The notes: generated by a model from the letters alone, not told the origin. DNA of 64,000 bases from Singulisphaera sp. GP187 (GCF_900129635.1 NZ_FSRB01000002.1:1516727-1580726), one strand, 5' to 3'; positions 8,923-20,448 are shown, counted from the first letter of the stretch. Made by a program: numbers and translations.

Positions 8923-9111
8923 ATGCCGGAAACCGTCGTGCATTTCCAGATTCGCATGCCACCGGCGCTGCATGAGCAGTTGGCGAGCTGGGCCAAAGAG
9001 GACAAGGCGTCGCTCAACGCGCTGATCGTCTCGATTCTCAAGAACGATGCCGAGCAACGCGAGTCGGGGGGAAACCGGACGCCGAGTCGGGCGGACGAGG
9101 CCGCGCGGTAA
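8923..9111 (+). CDS. Ribbon-helix-helix DNA-binding protein
   Basis: 62 residues with the Arc/MetJ-type pattern. A beta strand (VVHFQIRMP, residues 5-13) is followed by two helices, PPALHEQLASWAKEDKASLN and ALIVSILKNDAEQ. The Arg-rich C-terminus is probably disordered. Such proteins dimerise and bind operator DNA through the paired strands, often as autorepressors or antitoxins. No toxin-like partner is adjacent: the next gene, at 9212, is an EIIA fusion. AAGGA lies eight bases before the ATG. Confidence 0.75.
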   Translation: MPETVVHFQIRMPPALHEQLASWAKEDKASLNALIVSILKNDAEQRESGGNRTPSRADEAAR

Positions 9112-9211
9112 CGGAAGCCCGGCCTTTTTTTAAGGAGCGACGGGCCCTGACCTTGAATCGAGGGTTCGGTCCCTTCGTGCGGTTCGCTGGGGAAATCATG
9201 GTGTTCCGAGC

Positions 9212-9946
9212 ATGAACCTTTCGGTCCGCGAGACAGCGAGCCTGCTGACCGTCTCCGAGAAGACGATCTATCGCTGGATCAAACAGCAGACCATCCCGGC
9301 CTACCGAGTCCAGGACCAGTACCGCTTCAATCGCGCGGAGATCCTGGAGTGGGCGACTGCGCGCCGGCTCAAGGTTTCCAGCGAGATTTTCCAAGAGCCC
9401 GAGGCCGCCGACCAACCGATCCCGTCGCTGCTGGCCGCCTTGGAAGCGGGCGGCGTCTTTTACCGGGTCTCGGGTTTTGACAAGGAAAGCGTGTTGCGCG
9501 AGGTGGTCGGCCTCCTCCGATTGCCGGAAGAGGTCGACCGGGATTTCCTGCTCCGCGTCCTGGTCGCCCGCGAGGCGATCGCTCCCACGGCGGTCGGCGA
9601 TGGAATTGCCATTCCGCACGTGCGCAATCCCGTCGTGCTCCACGTCGGGCGTCCCATGATCGCGCTCTGCTTTCTGGATCAGCCGATCGAGTACGGCGCT
9701 CTCGATGGTAAGCCGGTCCATACCTTGTTCACGATCATCAGCCCCACCACGCGGGCTCATCTCCACCTCACCTCGAAATTATCCTTCGTCCTAAGAGATC
9801 CGGGCTTCCGGCAGGCGATCAAACGGCCCGAAGCGCGTCCCGAGATCTTGGTTCATGTCGAACGGGCAGAGAAGGAACTCGCGGGTCCTCGGCTCCAAAG
9901 TGTGCCCGCGGAGGGAGTGGCCCCGACTCCACGGCCCTCGGACTAA
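9212..9946 (+). CDS. Helix-turn-helix / PTS EIIA-Ntr fusion protein
   Basis: 244 residues in two parts. Residues 1-52 form an excisionase/MerR-type DNA-binding domain (LSVRETASLLTVSEKTIYRW, then FNRAEILEWA). Residues 70-215 form an EIIA-Ntr/mannitol-type domain, with the phospho-accepting His in AVGDGIAIPHVRNP. EIIA-Ntr proteins take phosphate from NPr and regulate nitrogen, potassium or cell-envelope responses by binding partners. The fusion suggests phosphorylation-dependent DNA binding, which is inference. The start is ATG 9212. It lies 100 bases after the ribbon-helix-helix gene on the same strand. A separate ptsP/ptsO partner is not seen in the window. Confidence 0.85.
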   Translation: MNLSVRETASLLTVSEKTIYRWIKQQTIPAYRVQDQYRFNRAEILEWATARRLKVSSEIFQEPEAADQPIPSLLAALEAGGVFYRVSGFDKESVLREVVGLLRLPEEVDRDFLLRVLVAREAIAPTAVGDGIAIPHVRNPVVLHVGRPMIALCFLDQPIEYGALDGKPVHTLFTIISPTTRAHLHLTSKLSFVLRDPGFRQAIKRPEARPEILVHVERAEKELAGPRLQSVPAEGVAPTPRPSD

Positions 9947-10046
9947 GTCGGGATCGGAGCGAGTGAGGGAAGCTGGCCGAAGGCATCCACCTAGCTCCTG
10001 GCCCTGAATGGGGTGTGCGACCGCAGGTTGCGCGATCCCGAGAGGG

Positions 10047-10508
10047 TTACCGAAGGAAATTGACCGTGTAGCGATTGCCCTCGATGAATTGCCGAGCGAG
10101 TCGGAGCTGCCTGATACCCCGGATCGAGGCGATCACGGGTCCTTCGAGATTGCGCTGGAAGCGAGCACTGGCAATCGCCAGCCTGACCGGAGATAATTCG
10201 GTGTTGCGTCCGCAAGAGGTGATCGTGCGTCGCGGACCATGCGGCCTCAATCCCGCGGAGCGACCAACCTCAACCAGAACAAGGTCGATTGGCAAGGTCC
10301 AGGCTTGTCCGGAACCTGCGAGTTGGTTCACGATGCATTGAAATTTCGTACCCAATCCCCCCCCCCGCATTCGCCGTACGACCACTGGATCTTGAGAGAC
10401 GGTTTCGGCCTCAAGCGTCGCGTGCTCCTTGTTTGGAGAAGCAGGAAGTTCTGATTCAGACAATCCTCCGACCACGCTGACTGGCAATCGCCGCGCGTTT
10501 TGACGCAC
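10047..10508 (-). CDS. Doubtful hypothetical protein
   Basis: A 153-residue frame. Its last third (ELSPVRLAIASARFQRNLEG, then PVIASIRGIRQLRLARQFIE) has GC-rich third positions and protein-like composition, so it may be a real gene or a remnant. The first half looks less coding. It overlaps the upstream region of the divergent carbonic anhydrase gene. No family is recognised. Confidence 0.3.
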   Translation of the reverse strand: MRQNARRLPVSVVGGLSESELPASPNKEHATLEAETVSQDPVVVRRMRGGGLGTKFQCIVNQLAGSGQAWTLPIDLVLVEVGRSAGLRPHGPRRTITSCGRNTELSPVRLAIASARFQRNLEGPVIASIRGIRQLRLARQFIEGNRYTVNFLR

Positions 10509-10520
10509 TCGAGATCAATA

Positions 10521-11480
10521 ATGAATACGATTGATTATATTTACAGATTTGATCCAAAAAATCCGACTGCGAAGCCTTTGACCCGCGATGCGGAAGCCGC
10601 GAGGAAGGCGTTGGAAGATGGTAACCGGATGTTCTCCCATTGGATGGAGAGCTGCCGGACCAATACGACGTCCCTGGGTGAACCTCGCTACGTTGTGCAA
10701 TGCAACGGGTTGGAGGTGGGGATGAAGCGGACCTACGGCGAGATGCCCACGCAATCGCCGTTCGCGGTGGTGGTCGGGTGCTCGGATGCCCGGGTGCCGA
10801 CCGAGATGCTTTTCGGCCAGGGGTTCAACGACCTGTTCGTGATTCGGGTCGCCGGCAACGTCCTGGACGATGCCTGCCTGGGGAGCGTGGACTATGCGCT
10901 CACCAGCTTGAGCCATAGCATTCGGGTGGTGGTCATGCTCGGCCACAGCGGTTGTGGCGCTGTGACCGGAGCGGTCGATGCCTACCTCCAGCCGTTGAAG
11001 TTCTGGTCGAAGGCGGTCACCCCCATGCTCCGCTCGATCACCCAGCGGATCTTCGTGGCGGTCCGCGAAGCGGCCAACGGGATCAAGGACGTCTGGGGAC
11101 CCGATGCACGCGACATGCCGGGCTTTCGGGAGGCCCTGATCGAAACCGCGGTCTGCCTCAATGCGGCGCAAGCGGCGTTCGCCCTTCGCCAGGATGTCGA
11201 ACGCAACGCGCGCTGGGAAATCGAGGTGCTGTACGGGGTCCACAACATCCGTAACCATCAGGTCTGTATGCCGGTCGACCCCAGCGCAGCACGCTCTGAC
11301 GAGCACGTCCATCTCGCGACCGCACCGACCAATCCCAAGGAGTTTTACACCCTGGCCGTGAAAATGGCCCAGATCCTCAAGCCGGGCCGCGAGACGTCCC
11401 CCAACCCCGCCGCCGCGAGTGCTAACGGGGTTGCGGACCGGACGCACGACGTGTCGGATGCGGATACGGCGACGTCCTAA
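10521..11480 (+). CDS. Beta-class carbonic anhydrase
   Basis: 319 residues. It catalyses reversible hydration of carbon dioxide to bicarbonate in the cytoplasm. Zinc ligands and the catalytic dyad are visible: Cys, Asp and Arg in VVGCSDARVP, then His and Cys in LGHSGCGAV. The region between (NDLFVIRVAGNVLDDACLGS) is family-typical. It is longer than the usual 200-230 residues because of an extended N-terminus and an insertion and tail rich in Ala, Pro and Thr. ATG 10521 (MNTIDYIY) is preferred to 10500. The 5' end is unusually AT-rich compared with the rest of the gene. It stands alone. Confidence 0.9.
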   Translation: MNTIDYIYRFDPKNPTAKPLTRDAEAARKALEDGNRMFSHWMESCRTNTTSLGEPRYVVQCNGLEVGMKRTYGEMPTQSPFAVVVGCSDARVPTEMLFGQGFNDLFVIRVAGNVLDDACLGSVDYALTSLSHSIRVVVMLGHSGCGAVTGAVDAYLQPLKFWSKAVTPMLRSITQRIFVAVREAANGIKDVWGPDARDMPGFREALIETAVCLNAAQAAFALRQDVERNARWEIEVLYGVHNIRNHQVCMPVDPSAARSDEHVHLATAPTNPKEFYTLAVKMAQILKPGRETSPNPAAASANGVADRTHDVSDADTATS

Positions 11481-11607
11481 ACCTCCTTGGAGGAACGAAC
11501 GACTGACGATTTCTCCACCATCGCCCTTCGTTTTCGAGTGGCCAAGTCGCCCCTGCGCAGGGGCGGCTTGGCCGAATTTTTCTGCCCCGACATCTCTCCT
11601 CCCCGAT

Positions 11608-11802
11608 TGGGACCGTGGTCGTCCTGCCTGCTTTTGATTTGAATGGATTTCCCTGGGACCGTGGTCGTCCTGCTTGTTTTGATTTGAATCGAATTCCCTG
11701 GGACCGCGGGCATCCCGCCCGCAATTTAATCTAAAGGGATATTAAATTCTGATTTGAAATCGTTTTGACTTATTAAAGAACGGGCGCGACGCCCGCGGTC
11801 CC
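11608..11802. repeat. Interspersed GGGACCG-type repeat cluster
   Basis: Three direct copies of a roughly 45-base unit begin at 11608, 11654 and 11699, each opening TGGGACCG and continuing GTGGTCGTCCTGC (copies 1 and 2) or CGGGCATCCCGCC (copy 3). An inverted copy ends at 11802 (GCGGTCCCA). The unit can fold through GCGGGC/GCCCGC. Between copies the DNA is AT-rich (GATTTGAAT). Similar elements are scattered through planctomycete and other genomes. No gene fits in 11481-11979. Confidence 0.7.
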
Positions 11803-11979
11803 AGGGGGGATGGGAGGGAGAGTCGGAGCTCGTCTGCCTTGATTTCTGCGCGTCAATGCAGGCGTGTAATCGTCGGGTATATTTAAGGGACTGAGCTCGG
11901 CGGTTCCGGCTTCATGCTCCGCGTGGGCGTGACCCCCTCGGGCCTGCGACTTGACGAGCCCCTCTTGAGGACGACACCG

Positions 11980-12657
11980 ATGATTGATAGGGCGAAACGA
12001 TCGTTCCGACCGAGCGCGGAGTGCGTTGAAGAGCGTTGCGTCGCAACCGCTCATACCTTGGCCGCCGCCAGCGAGCTTCAGGCCATGGCGGTTCGTCATC
12101 GCGCGGATCGAGCGGCGATGGTGCTTGCGCGGCTCCCTCAGTTTCAAGCGCCCACGGGAACGGCCCCGTTGAACGGGCCTGGGGTCGCCGCTGCCGCTGT
12201 CGCCGCGGAGCGAGGGACGATCGAGGCGTTGCGGGCCCAGCGCCGCCACCCGCGTCCGCGGCCGACGCCTCAGCCCAATCCCGGGTCGGGGCCCAATGGT
12301 GGCATGGGCTTGATTCGGTTGGGGCTTCCCGGTGGTTTTCTTGACTATGGCGTCGTGAGTCTCTGGAACAACACCGGGACGACGGTGACCTTTGGGATCT
12401 CGGCGTCGACCTACCGCAACGGCCAGACCTTTTTCTTCACGTTCCGGCCTGGCCAGAACCAGTCGTTCTTTGCCCCGGTCGTGAACGGGGTCAAGCCGCT
12501 CTTTCAGGTGACTTTCAACTCGGACGTTCGCAACGCGATCCCGCTGCCGCAGCAGAATATTGTTTTTGAGTCTCCCCGCTACGTTCCTCAAGGAACGGCA
12601 GGATGGCCGTACGCGATCGGGTACGGTGTCAACGGGTATTTTCTCACGCAGATTTGA
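11980..12657 (+). CDS. Planctomycete-type surface or secreted protein, unknown function
   Basis: 225 residues from ATG 11980, with GAGGA upstream. The start RAKRSFRPSAECVEERCVAT resembles the N-terminal RP..E.LE.R motif seen on many exported planctomycete proteins, here with Cys in place of Leu. Residues 35-95 are Ala- and Arg-rich, 85-105 are a Pro/Arg linker, and 110-225 form a beta-rich domain (GFLDYGVVSLWNNTGTTVTF, then an aromatic FFFTFRPGQN). The C-terminal part looks like a small beta-sandwich. No enzymatic motif is seen. The export role is inferred from the motif. Confidence 0.55.
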   Translation: MIDRAKRSFRPSAECVEERCVATAHTLAAASELQAMAVRHRADRAAMVLARLPQFQAPTGTAPLNGPGVAAAAVAAERGTIEALRAQRRHPRPRPTPQPNPGSGPNGGMGLIRLGLPGGFLDYGVVSLWNNTGTTVTFGISASTYRNGQTFFFTFRPGQNQSFFAPVVNGVKPLFQVTFNSDVRNAIPLPQQNIVFESPRYVPQGTAGWPYAIGYGVNGYFLTQI

Positions 12658-12694
12658 TGGGAACGGAGTGGCACGACCGACCGGCCTCACGTCG

Positions 12695-13147
12695 TCAGTG
12701 GGGCGGACGGGTGCGAGGCGGTCGGACGGCGGTCTCGTGCCAGTATTGACGGAGAGTGACGACCAGGTCGCGATAGCGCGGGTATTCGGACGGCTTCTGA
12801 ATATACGTGTTGGCGCCGGCCTGGTAGGTCTGGAAAACGTCTTCGTCACGGAGTGACGTGGTGAGGACAACGACCGGGATGATCCGCAGCAGCGGGTCGT
12901 TCTTGATCTGGGTCAGGACCTGGTAACCATCGATGCCAGGGAGGTTGAGATCGAGCAGGATCAGGTCGGGTTCGAGCTCGATGTCGGCCTTCGGGTCTTG
13001 CAGGCGGACTAGATAATCAAGCGCTTTGCGTCCGTCGTGGATGACGGTCAGGCGGTGCGGGACGTTCCCGTCGTGCAACGCGCGCTCGATGATCATCACG
13101 TCGGCCCGACTGTCCTCAACCAGGAGGATATGGAAATCAGGTCGCAT
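12695..13147 (-). CDS. Single-domain response regulator
   Basis: 150 residues, a receiver domain only. Acidic residues lie in LLVEDSRAD, the phospho-acceptor Asp in LILLDLNLPG, Thr in VVLTTS, and Lys in YIQKPSEYPRY. It has no output domain, as in Rcp1/CheY-type partners of phytochrome-like kinases. It starts 11 bases inside the end of the kinase gene upstream, so the two are translated together and it is probably that kinase's phosphate target. Confidence 0.92.
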   Translation of the reverse strand: MRPDFHILLVEDSRADVMIIERALHDGNVPHRLTVIHDGRKALDYLVRLQDPKADIELEPDLILLDLNLPGIDGYQVLTQIKNDPLLRIIPVVVLTTSLRDEDVFQTYQAGANTYIQKPSEYPRYRDLVVTLRQYWHETAVRPPRTRPPH

Positions 13148-15191
13148 GAGTCACTTCGGTTTGCGGCATGGAAGGTTCGGGTGGAGATCGGCGTAGGCTG
13201 ATGAAGAACGTTGCCCCTTGATTGGGTTCGCTCTCGACCCAGATCCGGCCGCCGTGGGCATGGACGATCTTGCTGCAGATGGCAAGGCCGGCGCCTGTGC
13301 CTTCGTATTCCTCCCGCGTGTGCAAACGCCGGAAGAGTTGGAAAATCCTCGTATGGAACTGGGGGTCGATGCCGATCCCATTGTCTCGCACATAAAGGGT
13401 CAGCCAGGGGCCAGGTTCGTCGACTCGCGTTCCCACTTCCACCCAAGGCGCGGCACTCTGGTTGTACTTCAACCCGTTGCCGATCAGATTCGCGAGGAGT
13501 TGGCCGATCCGGTCGCGGTCCCCCCAGAGCGTGGGTAGCACTCCAACCGTCCTGACTTCCGCCCCTTTACTGCGAATCAACTCACCCAGGTCGGCCTTGA
13601 GGAGCGACATTACCTCTTCCAGGTTAACCGTCGCGAAATCGCCTGTCACCCTCCCGGCTCGAGAAAGCGTCAGCAGGCCGTGAATGAGGGCTCGCATGCG
13701 CCTTGATGCGTCGACCAGGTAACGGACGTATTCTTGGCCGTTAGAGTCGAGTTTATCGCCGCAATCGCGGAGCAGGAAGTCGGAGAAGGCGATCAAGGTA
13801 CGCAGTGGTTCCTGGAGGTCATGGGAGACGACGTAGGTGAACTCGTCCATCTCCTTGTTTTTCCGGGAGAGCTCGTCGATCGTCACGGCCAGTCGGGCGT
13901 TCTTCTCCCGGAGCTCGGCCTCGAGTCGGTGTCGCGCGGTGACGTCCTGGGCCACGATGCGGGTGTGCAGGAGCCTGCCGCCCGACCCCACGACGGTGGT
14001 TCCCGAGACCCAGACGTCGATCGTCTCCGCGTTCGCCATCACCCACTGGCTTTCGATCTCGACTTTGCCGTTCAGGCAAAAGTCGGCGAACCGCCCCGCG
14101 AACAGCGAGCGGCGCCATTCGGGGAGGAGCCGCTCGTACGATTGGCCGATCACCTCGTCGCGTCGGTACCCGAGCGTGCGGAGAAGCGTATCATTGCACT
14201 CGAGGAGCCGCCCCTGCTCGTCGAGGCTGAAATACATCGCCGGAGCGTTCTGATAGAGGTCGCTGTACCGATCCTTCAACTCTTCGAGTTCGCGGTTGAT
14301 GTGGCGTAGCTGCTCGTTGACTTGGGTGAGTTCGCGGGTTCGGAGGCGAAGTTCACGCTCCGCGCGGATCTTGGCGGTGACGTCGGTGATGTGGCAGCGG
14401 AGGTGCGAGACCGTCAGGTCCGCGCCATAGCGGGCGCCCACGTTCATCTCGATCGCCTTCGGCTTACCGCGCGCGGTCTTGATCCGGAGGATCAGGCCGT
14501 GCGCTTCCCCCTTCGAGATCGCAGCGCGCAGCTCGTCGCGCGCTCGCTCGTAATCATCAGGGTGGACGATCTCGAGAAACGACATCTCGCGGAGCTGCTT
14601 GAGCTCCCAGCCCAGGAATTCCTGCTCGGCGGCGCTGGACTCGATCCAACGGAGCGTTCGGGACTCGAGCCGGCTGACCATGTCGGTGGTGGAGAAGTCG
14701 CCCGAGAGGGAGACATCGAGGCTATCGTTTCCCGGGGTCAGCGACGCCAGCAGGGCGCTTCGCGTGAGTGAATCGGTGATCTGTTGCGAGCTGAACTCGC
14801 CACTGCTCAACGTCAGGTTGAGCGACGACGGCGGGTCCGCCTTGGGAACCGGGTGCCAGACCTTCTTCAATTCCCGGAGCGCTCTGAGGACTTCGCCCAG
14901 TTCAGGGGCGTACGTGAGCTCAAACGGGAGTTGAGGGTCGTCGGCCAGTGCGTTCAGCTCTCGAGCGAGCCGGTGGATCGGGGTGGCCCACCGCTTACGC
15001 TCGGCATCGCTCTGCACTCGCCCGGCGATCAAAAGCATGAGGGCGCTGAGCACCAGGATCGGCAGACTTCGGGGATACCCGAGAATCGCGTAGCTGGCCG
15101 CGCCGAAGCCGACCCAGAGTAGGCCGAGAATCAGGGCGGCCCCCCATTGGTCTTGGAACGGGGCAGACTTGCGGTGAGATGGAGCGGGCAT
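13137..15191 (-). CDS. Membrane sensor histidine kinase with PAS domains
   Basis: 684 residues. Two membrane helices lie at about 17-37 and 45-60. A linker leads to a PAS/PAC-like region (about 185-275), a short coiled coil, a second PAS (about 305-420; YSDLYQNAPAMYFSLDEQG), HisKA (about 440-505; phospho-His in TYVVSHDLQEPLRTL) and HATPase (about 550-665; NLIGNGLKYN, VRDNGIGID, GTGAGLAICSKI). The HisKA sequence is of the phytochrome-like class that pairs with single-domain regulators such as the one encoded next. It is the middle gene of a three-gene operon, 36 bases after the gene at 15228. The stimulus is unknown. Confidence 0.92.
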   Translation of the reverse strand: MPAPSHRKSAPFQDQWGAALILGLLWVGFGAASYAILGYPRSLPILVLSALMLLIAGRVQSDAERKRWATPIHRLARELNALADDPQLPFELTYAPELGEVLRALRELKKVWHPVPKADPPSSLNLTLSSGEFSSQQITDSLTRSALLASLTPGNDSLDVSLSGDFSTTDMVSRLESRTLRWIESSAAEQEFLGWELKQLREMSFLEIVHPDDYERARDELRAAISKGEAHGLILRIKTARGKPKAIEMNVGARYGADLTVSHLRCHITDVTAKIRAERELRLRTRELTQVNEQLRHINRELEELKDRYSDLYQNAPAMYFSLDEQGRLLECNDTLLRTLGYRRDEVIGQSYERLLPEWRRSLFAGRFADFCLNGKVEIESQWVMANAETIDVWVSGTTVVGSGGRLLHTRIVAQDVTARHRLEAELREKNARLAVTIDELSRKNKEMDEFTYVVSHDLQEPLRTLIAFSDFLLRDCGDKLDSNGQEYVRYLVDASRRMRALIHGLLTLSRAGRVTGDFATVNLEEVMSLLKADLGELIRSKGAEVRTVGVLPTLWGDRDRIGQLLANLIGNGLKYNQSAAPWVEVGTRVDEPGPWLTLYVRDNGIGIDPQFHTRIFQLFRRLHTREEYEGTGAGLAICSKIVHAHGGRIWVESEPNQGATFFISLRRSPPEPSMPQTEVTHAT

Positions 15192-15227
15192 GATGGATCG
15201 GGTCTCGGAGACGATCGCGGGCGCTGG

Positions 15228-16343
15228 TTACGAGTCCCCCTGCCCGCTCCGGATGGCAGCGGGCATGACGGCCTGGGGTAGCCAGATGGTGAAACAGGCA
15301 CCTCCGCCGGGAATGTTCGAGGCGGAAAGCCGTCCCCCTTGCTCCTTGAGGATCTCGGAGGCGAGGTATAGACCATACCCGCTTCCCGATTCCTTTGTGG
15401 TGAAGAACGGTTCGAAAATCCGTTCCAGCAAGGCTTCCGGGATCCCCGGTCCGTTGTCGCGGACCTCAATTCTGACCCAGTCCGCCTCTTGGTCGCGGAC
15501 CGGCTCAACCCGGACGGTGATTTGCCCGCCGTGCCCCGACGCCAGGATGGCTTCGTGTGCGTTGCCGAGGAGGTTGAGAAAGACCTGCAAGAGCCGACCG
15601 GCGTCGGCGCGCACCGGAGGTACCCGATCGGGAACGATCGTTTCGATTCCGATCGGGCACTCACGCGGGTCGCTTCCCTTGAGGAACAGGTCGGTCGACT
15701 CGCGGACGAGCGGGGGCAAGTCCACCAACACGACCATGGGCGCGCCGCTCCGGACGGTCGCCATCAAGTGCTCGAGTCGAATTTGGAGCACCTGGGCGTT
15801 CCGCAGAATCGGGTCGAGCCATTGCAGGTGGGGATCGTCGGGCTTGAGCTGATACTTCATCAACTCCGCGCTGCCGCGAATGACAGAGAGCGGCCCGCGA
15901 ATCTCGTGGACGATCCCGGCCAGGAGCCGTCCGACCTGGACCAAATGCTCGTTCAGGGCCGCCACGGTCGCCATCTGGCGATACTGGATCAGCCGACTGA
16001 TCCGGGCGAGGAAAATCTCACCCGGCGAGTCCTTCGTCACATAGTCGTCGGCACCGGCGTTGAGGCCTGTCAGGACGTCGTTGTCGTTGTCGCGCACCGT
16101 GAGCATCAGCACCGGCACGCCCGCGACCTCGGGGTCGGCGCGGATCGCACGGCAGACCGAATGGCCGTCCATGTCGGGCAGGTTCACGTCGAGCACGATC
16201 GCGTGAGGACGGACCTCCCGCGCCTTTGCCAACGCATCCCCTCCCCGAGCCACTTCATGGACGGTGTGGCCGGCGCGGCTTAATAAGGTTCGGAACAGGG
16301 CCCGATCGGCCGGGCTATCGTCGACGATCAGGACCGCACTCAT
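15228..16343 (-). CDS. Receiver-histidine kinase hybrid (REC-HisKA-HATPase)
   Basis: 371 residues. A receiver domain comes first (about 3-122; VLIVDDSPAD, phospho-Asp in IVLDVNLPDMDG, Lys in YVTKDSPGE). HisKA follows (about 135-205; phospho-His in GIVHEIRGPLSV), then HATPase (about 255-365; NLLGNAHEAI, VRDNGPGIP, GSGYGLYLAS). It is soluble. The order REC then kinase suits a relay step that takes phosphate from another kinase and controls its own activity. The ATG at 16343 has AAGGAG nine bases upstream, so the longer frame to 16367 is not used. It is the first gene of the phosphorelay operon. Confidence 0.92.
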   Translation of the reverse strand: MSAVLIVDDSPADRALFRTLLSRAGHTVHEVARGGDALAKAREVRPHAIVLDVNLPDMDGHSVCRAIRADPEVAGVPVLMLTVRDNDNDVLTGLNAGADDYVTKDSPGEIFLARISRLIQYRQMATVAALNEHLVQVGRLLAGIVHEIRGPLSVIRGSAELMKYQLKPDDPHLQWLDPILRNAQVLQIRLEHLMATVRSGAPMVVLVDLPPLVRESTDLFLKGSDPRECPIGIETIVPDRVPPVRADAGRLLQVFLNLLGNAHEAILASGHGGQITVRVEPVRDQEADWVRIEVRDNGPGIPEALLERIFEPFFTTKESGSGYGLYLASEILKEQGGRLSASNIPGGGACFTIWLPQAVMPAAIRSGQGDS

Positions 16344-16729
16344 CGGCCGCAACTCCTTTGAACCCATCGCCGACGCAAGTCGCGCCGCGGTCCCCCCGAT
16401 CGCCTCGTCGCGTCCTTGAGAACGTCATGGGATGAACCTCCCTCGCATTCCTCTGAGAGTGGCTCTTCGCGTATAATACGCCAATTATTGTTCCCTGGAC
16501 ACAGAGTGGATTCAAAACTCCGTGGAGTGGCGAGGTCGGGCAGCCGCTTCCATCCTGTGTGGCCCCCTCATTGGTTACGTCCCGGGTCTTGCTCATGGTG
16601 CATCTTACCCCAAGGCTCTCACTCCAGGCGATGTGACCCCTCTCTTGAATCGTGCGCTGACGGACATGGCGACGGAGCGGCCCGGTTTGCGGATCGCGAA
16701 CCGGGACCGACAGTGTGTTGAGGACCATG

Positions 16730-17923
16730 ATGACAGAGAGTGCTCGCTCGGCAATCTCCGACCCGTTCTGGCGGTGTGCGGCTTGTGGAACGCCGAATCC
16801 GTCACGGCCGTATCTGACGCAATGCCTGGGGTGCGGCGCATCCGTATCGGCCTCCGACATCGCCGCCGCATCGGGTCATGAACCGGCTCGACCGCGCCAT
16901 CGACGCGGCCGGTCGATTGCGATCGCGACCTGGGTGTACGCGCTGTTTCTCTTGACGATCCTCGCGCTCATTTACTGGGTCGGTGAAGACTGGTGGGGAG
17001 TGACGATCTTACTGTTCGTGCCGCGCTGGCTCTACCTCGGCCCCGTCATTGCGCTGGCCCTGGCCAGCGGCTTGAGGTGGCGTCCCTCGCACTGGATCTT
17101 GCAGGGAACGATCGGCCTGGTCGTGGCCGGTCCGTTGATGGGGCTTTCCTTTTCGACGGCACGGCTCTGGGGTCCTCGCGTCGAGGGAACGCGGGTTCGG
17201 ATTCTGACCTACAACCTTGGTCCCGGCCCGATCGATTCCCATCGTCTGATCCAGATGATTGAACGGGAGCGGATCGATCTGATCTGCTTGCAGGAGAACG
17301 TCGAGATCAATCTCGCGTTCAAGGCCTACCTGGATCGGGGATGGTATCGCGATCCGTCGAAGCGGTTGGCAAGTCGTTACCCGATCGTCGCCAACCTGGA
17401 ATCGTTGAATGTTCAGTCGTCGAACGATGGGTGGTATTCCGCTCAGCTCGATCGGGTCCGGGTTCGAACACCCCAAGGCGTCGAATTCGTGGTCGTCACG
17501 GTCCACCTGCCCACGATCCGGCCCGGGTTGACCGGGGTGCTCGAGGGGAATCTGAACCGGCTGCCCCCCCAGATCCAATGGTGGCGGATTCAACTGGGTC
17601 GGGTGGTGAGCAGCCTGAGCGCGTTGGGGAACGTCCCGGTCCTCGTCGGGGGCGACTTCAATATGCCCTCCGACGACTCGTCGATGGCGACACTCCGGTC
17701 GGTCTTTCGGTTTGGCTTCGAAGACGCGGGGCTGGGCTACGGCTACACGCGTCCTTCCCGGGTCCCCTGGTTCCGGATCGACCACCTCCTCGCCAGCCCG
17801 CACTGGACGTTCACACGCTGCTGGGTCGGGATCGACTGTGGCTCGGATCACCTGCCTTTGATCGCGGAGGTGGTCTTGCCTCCAGCTCCGGCTCCGCGGT
17901 CCGCGGTGCCGACTCCCCGCTGA
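16730..17923 (+). CDS. Zinc-ribbon, membrane-anchored endonuclease/exonuclease/phosphatase-family protein
   Basis: 397 residues. A zinc ribbon lies near the N-terminus (CAACGTPN and CLGCGAS). About three membrane helices follow (roughly 65-88, 98-125, 130-152). The C-terminal EEP domain (about 165-385) shows [34 protein letters not shown] and [10 protein letters not shown], with the metal-binding Glu, the Asn/Asp pair and the final Asp-His. Such enzymes cleave phosphodiesters or phosphomonoesters; this one probably faces the periplasm. ATG 16730 follows TGAGGA at five bases; ATG 16727 just before it is equally possible. It is transcribed toward glgB, 263 bases away. Confidence 0.8.
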   Translation: MTESARSAISDPFWRCAACGTPNPSRPYLTQCLGCGASVSASDIAAASGHEPARPRHRRGRSIAIATWVYALFLLTILALIYWVGEDWWGVTILLFVPRWLYLGPVIALALASGLRWRPSHWILQGTIGLVVAGPLMGLSFSTARLWGPRVEGTRVRILTYNLGPGPIDSHRLIQMIERERIDLICLQENVEINLAFKAYLDRGWYRDPSKRLASRYPIVANLESLNVQSSNDGWYSAQLDRVRVRTPQGVEFVVVTVHLPTIRPGLTGVLEGNLNRLPPQIQWWRIQLGRVVSSLSALGNVPVLVGGDFNMPSDDSSMATLRSVFRFGFEDAGLGYGYTRPSRVPWFRIDHLLASPHWTFTRCWVGIDCGSDHLPLIAEVVLPPAPAPRSAVPTPR

Positions 17924-18186
17924 TCGATGCGACGTGTTCTGTCGTTGGCGTGCGCAGTGGAGCCTGGTGGATCGTCGCGGGCACTCGTTCCTCGTCGAAA
18001 TTTCTTTGGGCGAGATCCGGGGCCGTCCCCCGGATTTTCTCGGAATCGCGGCCCGCTTGGCGAACTCCGAGGGGTTCATTCGCCCGTGCGAGACGAGGAT
18101 TAAGAACCGCCGGGCATGGCGGTTGCACCGCCACGCTCTCGTCGCTAAGGTTTTGGTTACAGAACTCCCATTTCGACTGGCGAAAC

Positions 18187-20448
<2,262 letters not shown>

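Noticed and set aside
11481-11802. CRISPR array
   Set aside because: The repeats differ, linkers are AT-rich and similar to each other rather than unique spacers, and no cas genes are nearby.
17341-18186. Long in-frame extension upstream of glgB
   Set aside because: It overlaps the EEP-family gene in another frame and reads Arg/Pro-rich shadow sequence; GlgB homologues begin at MSELTSM or close to it.
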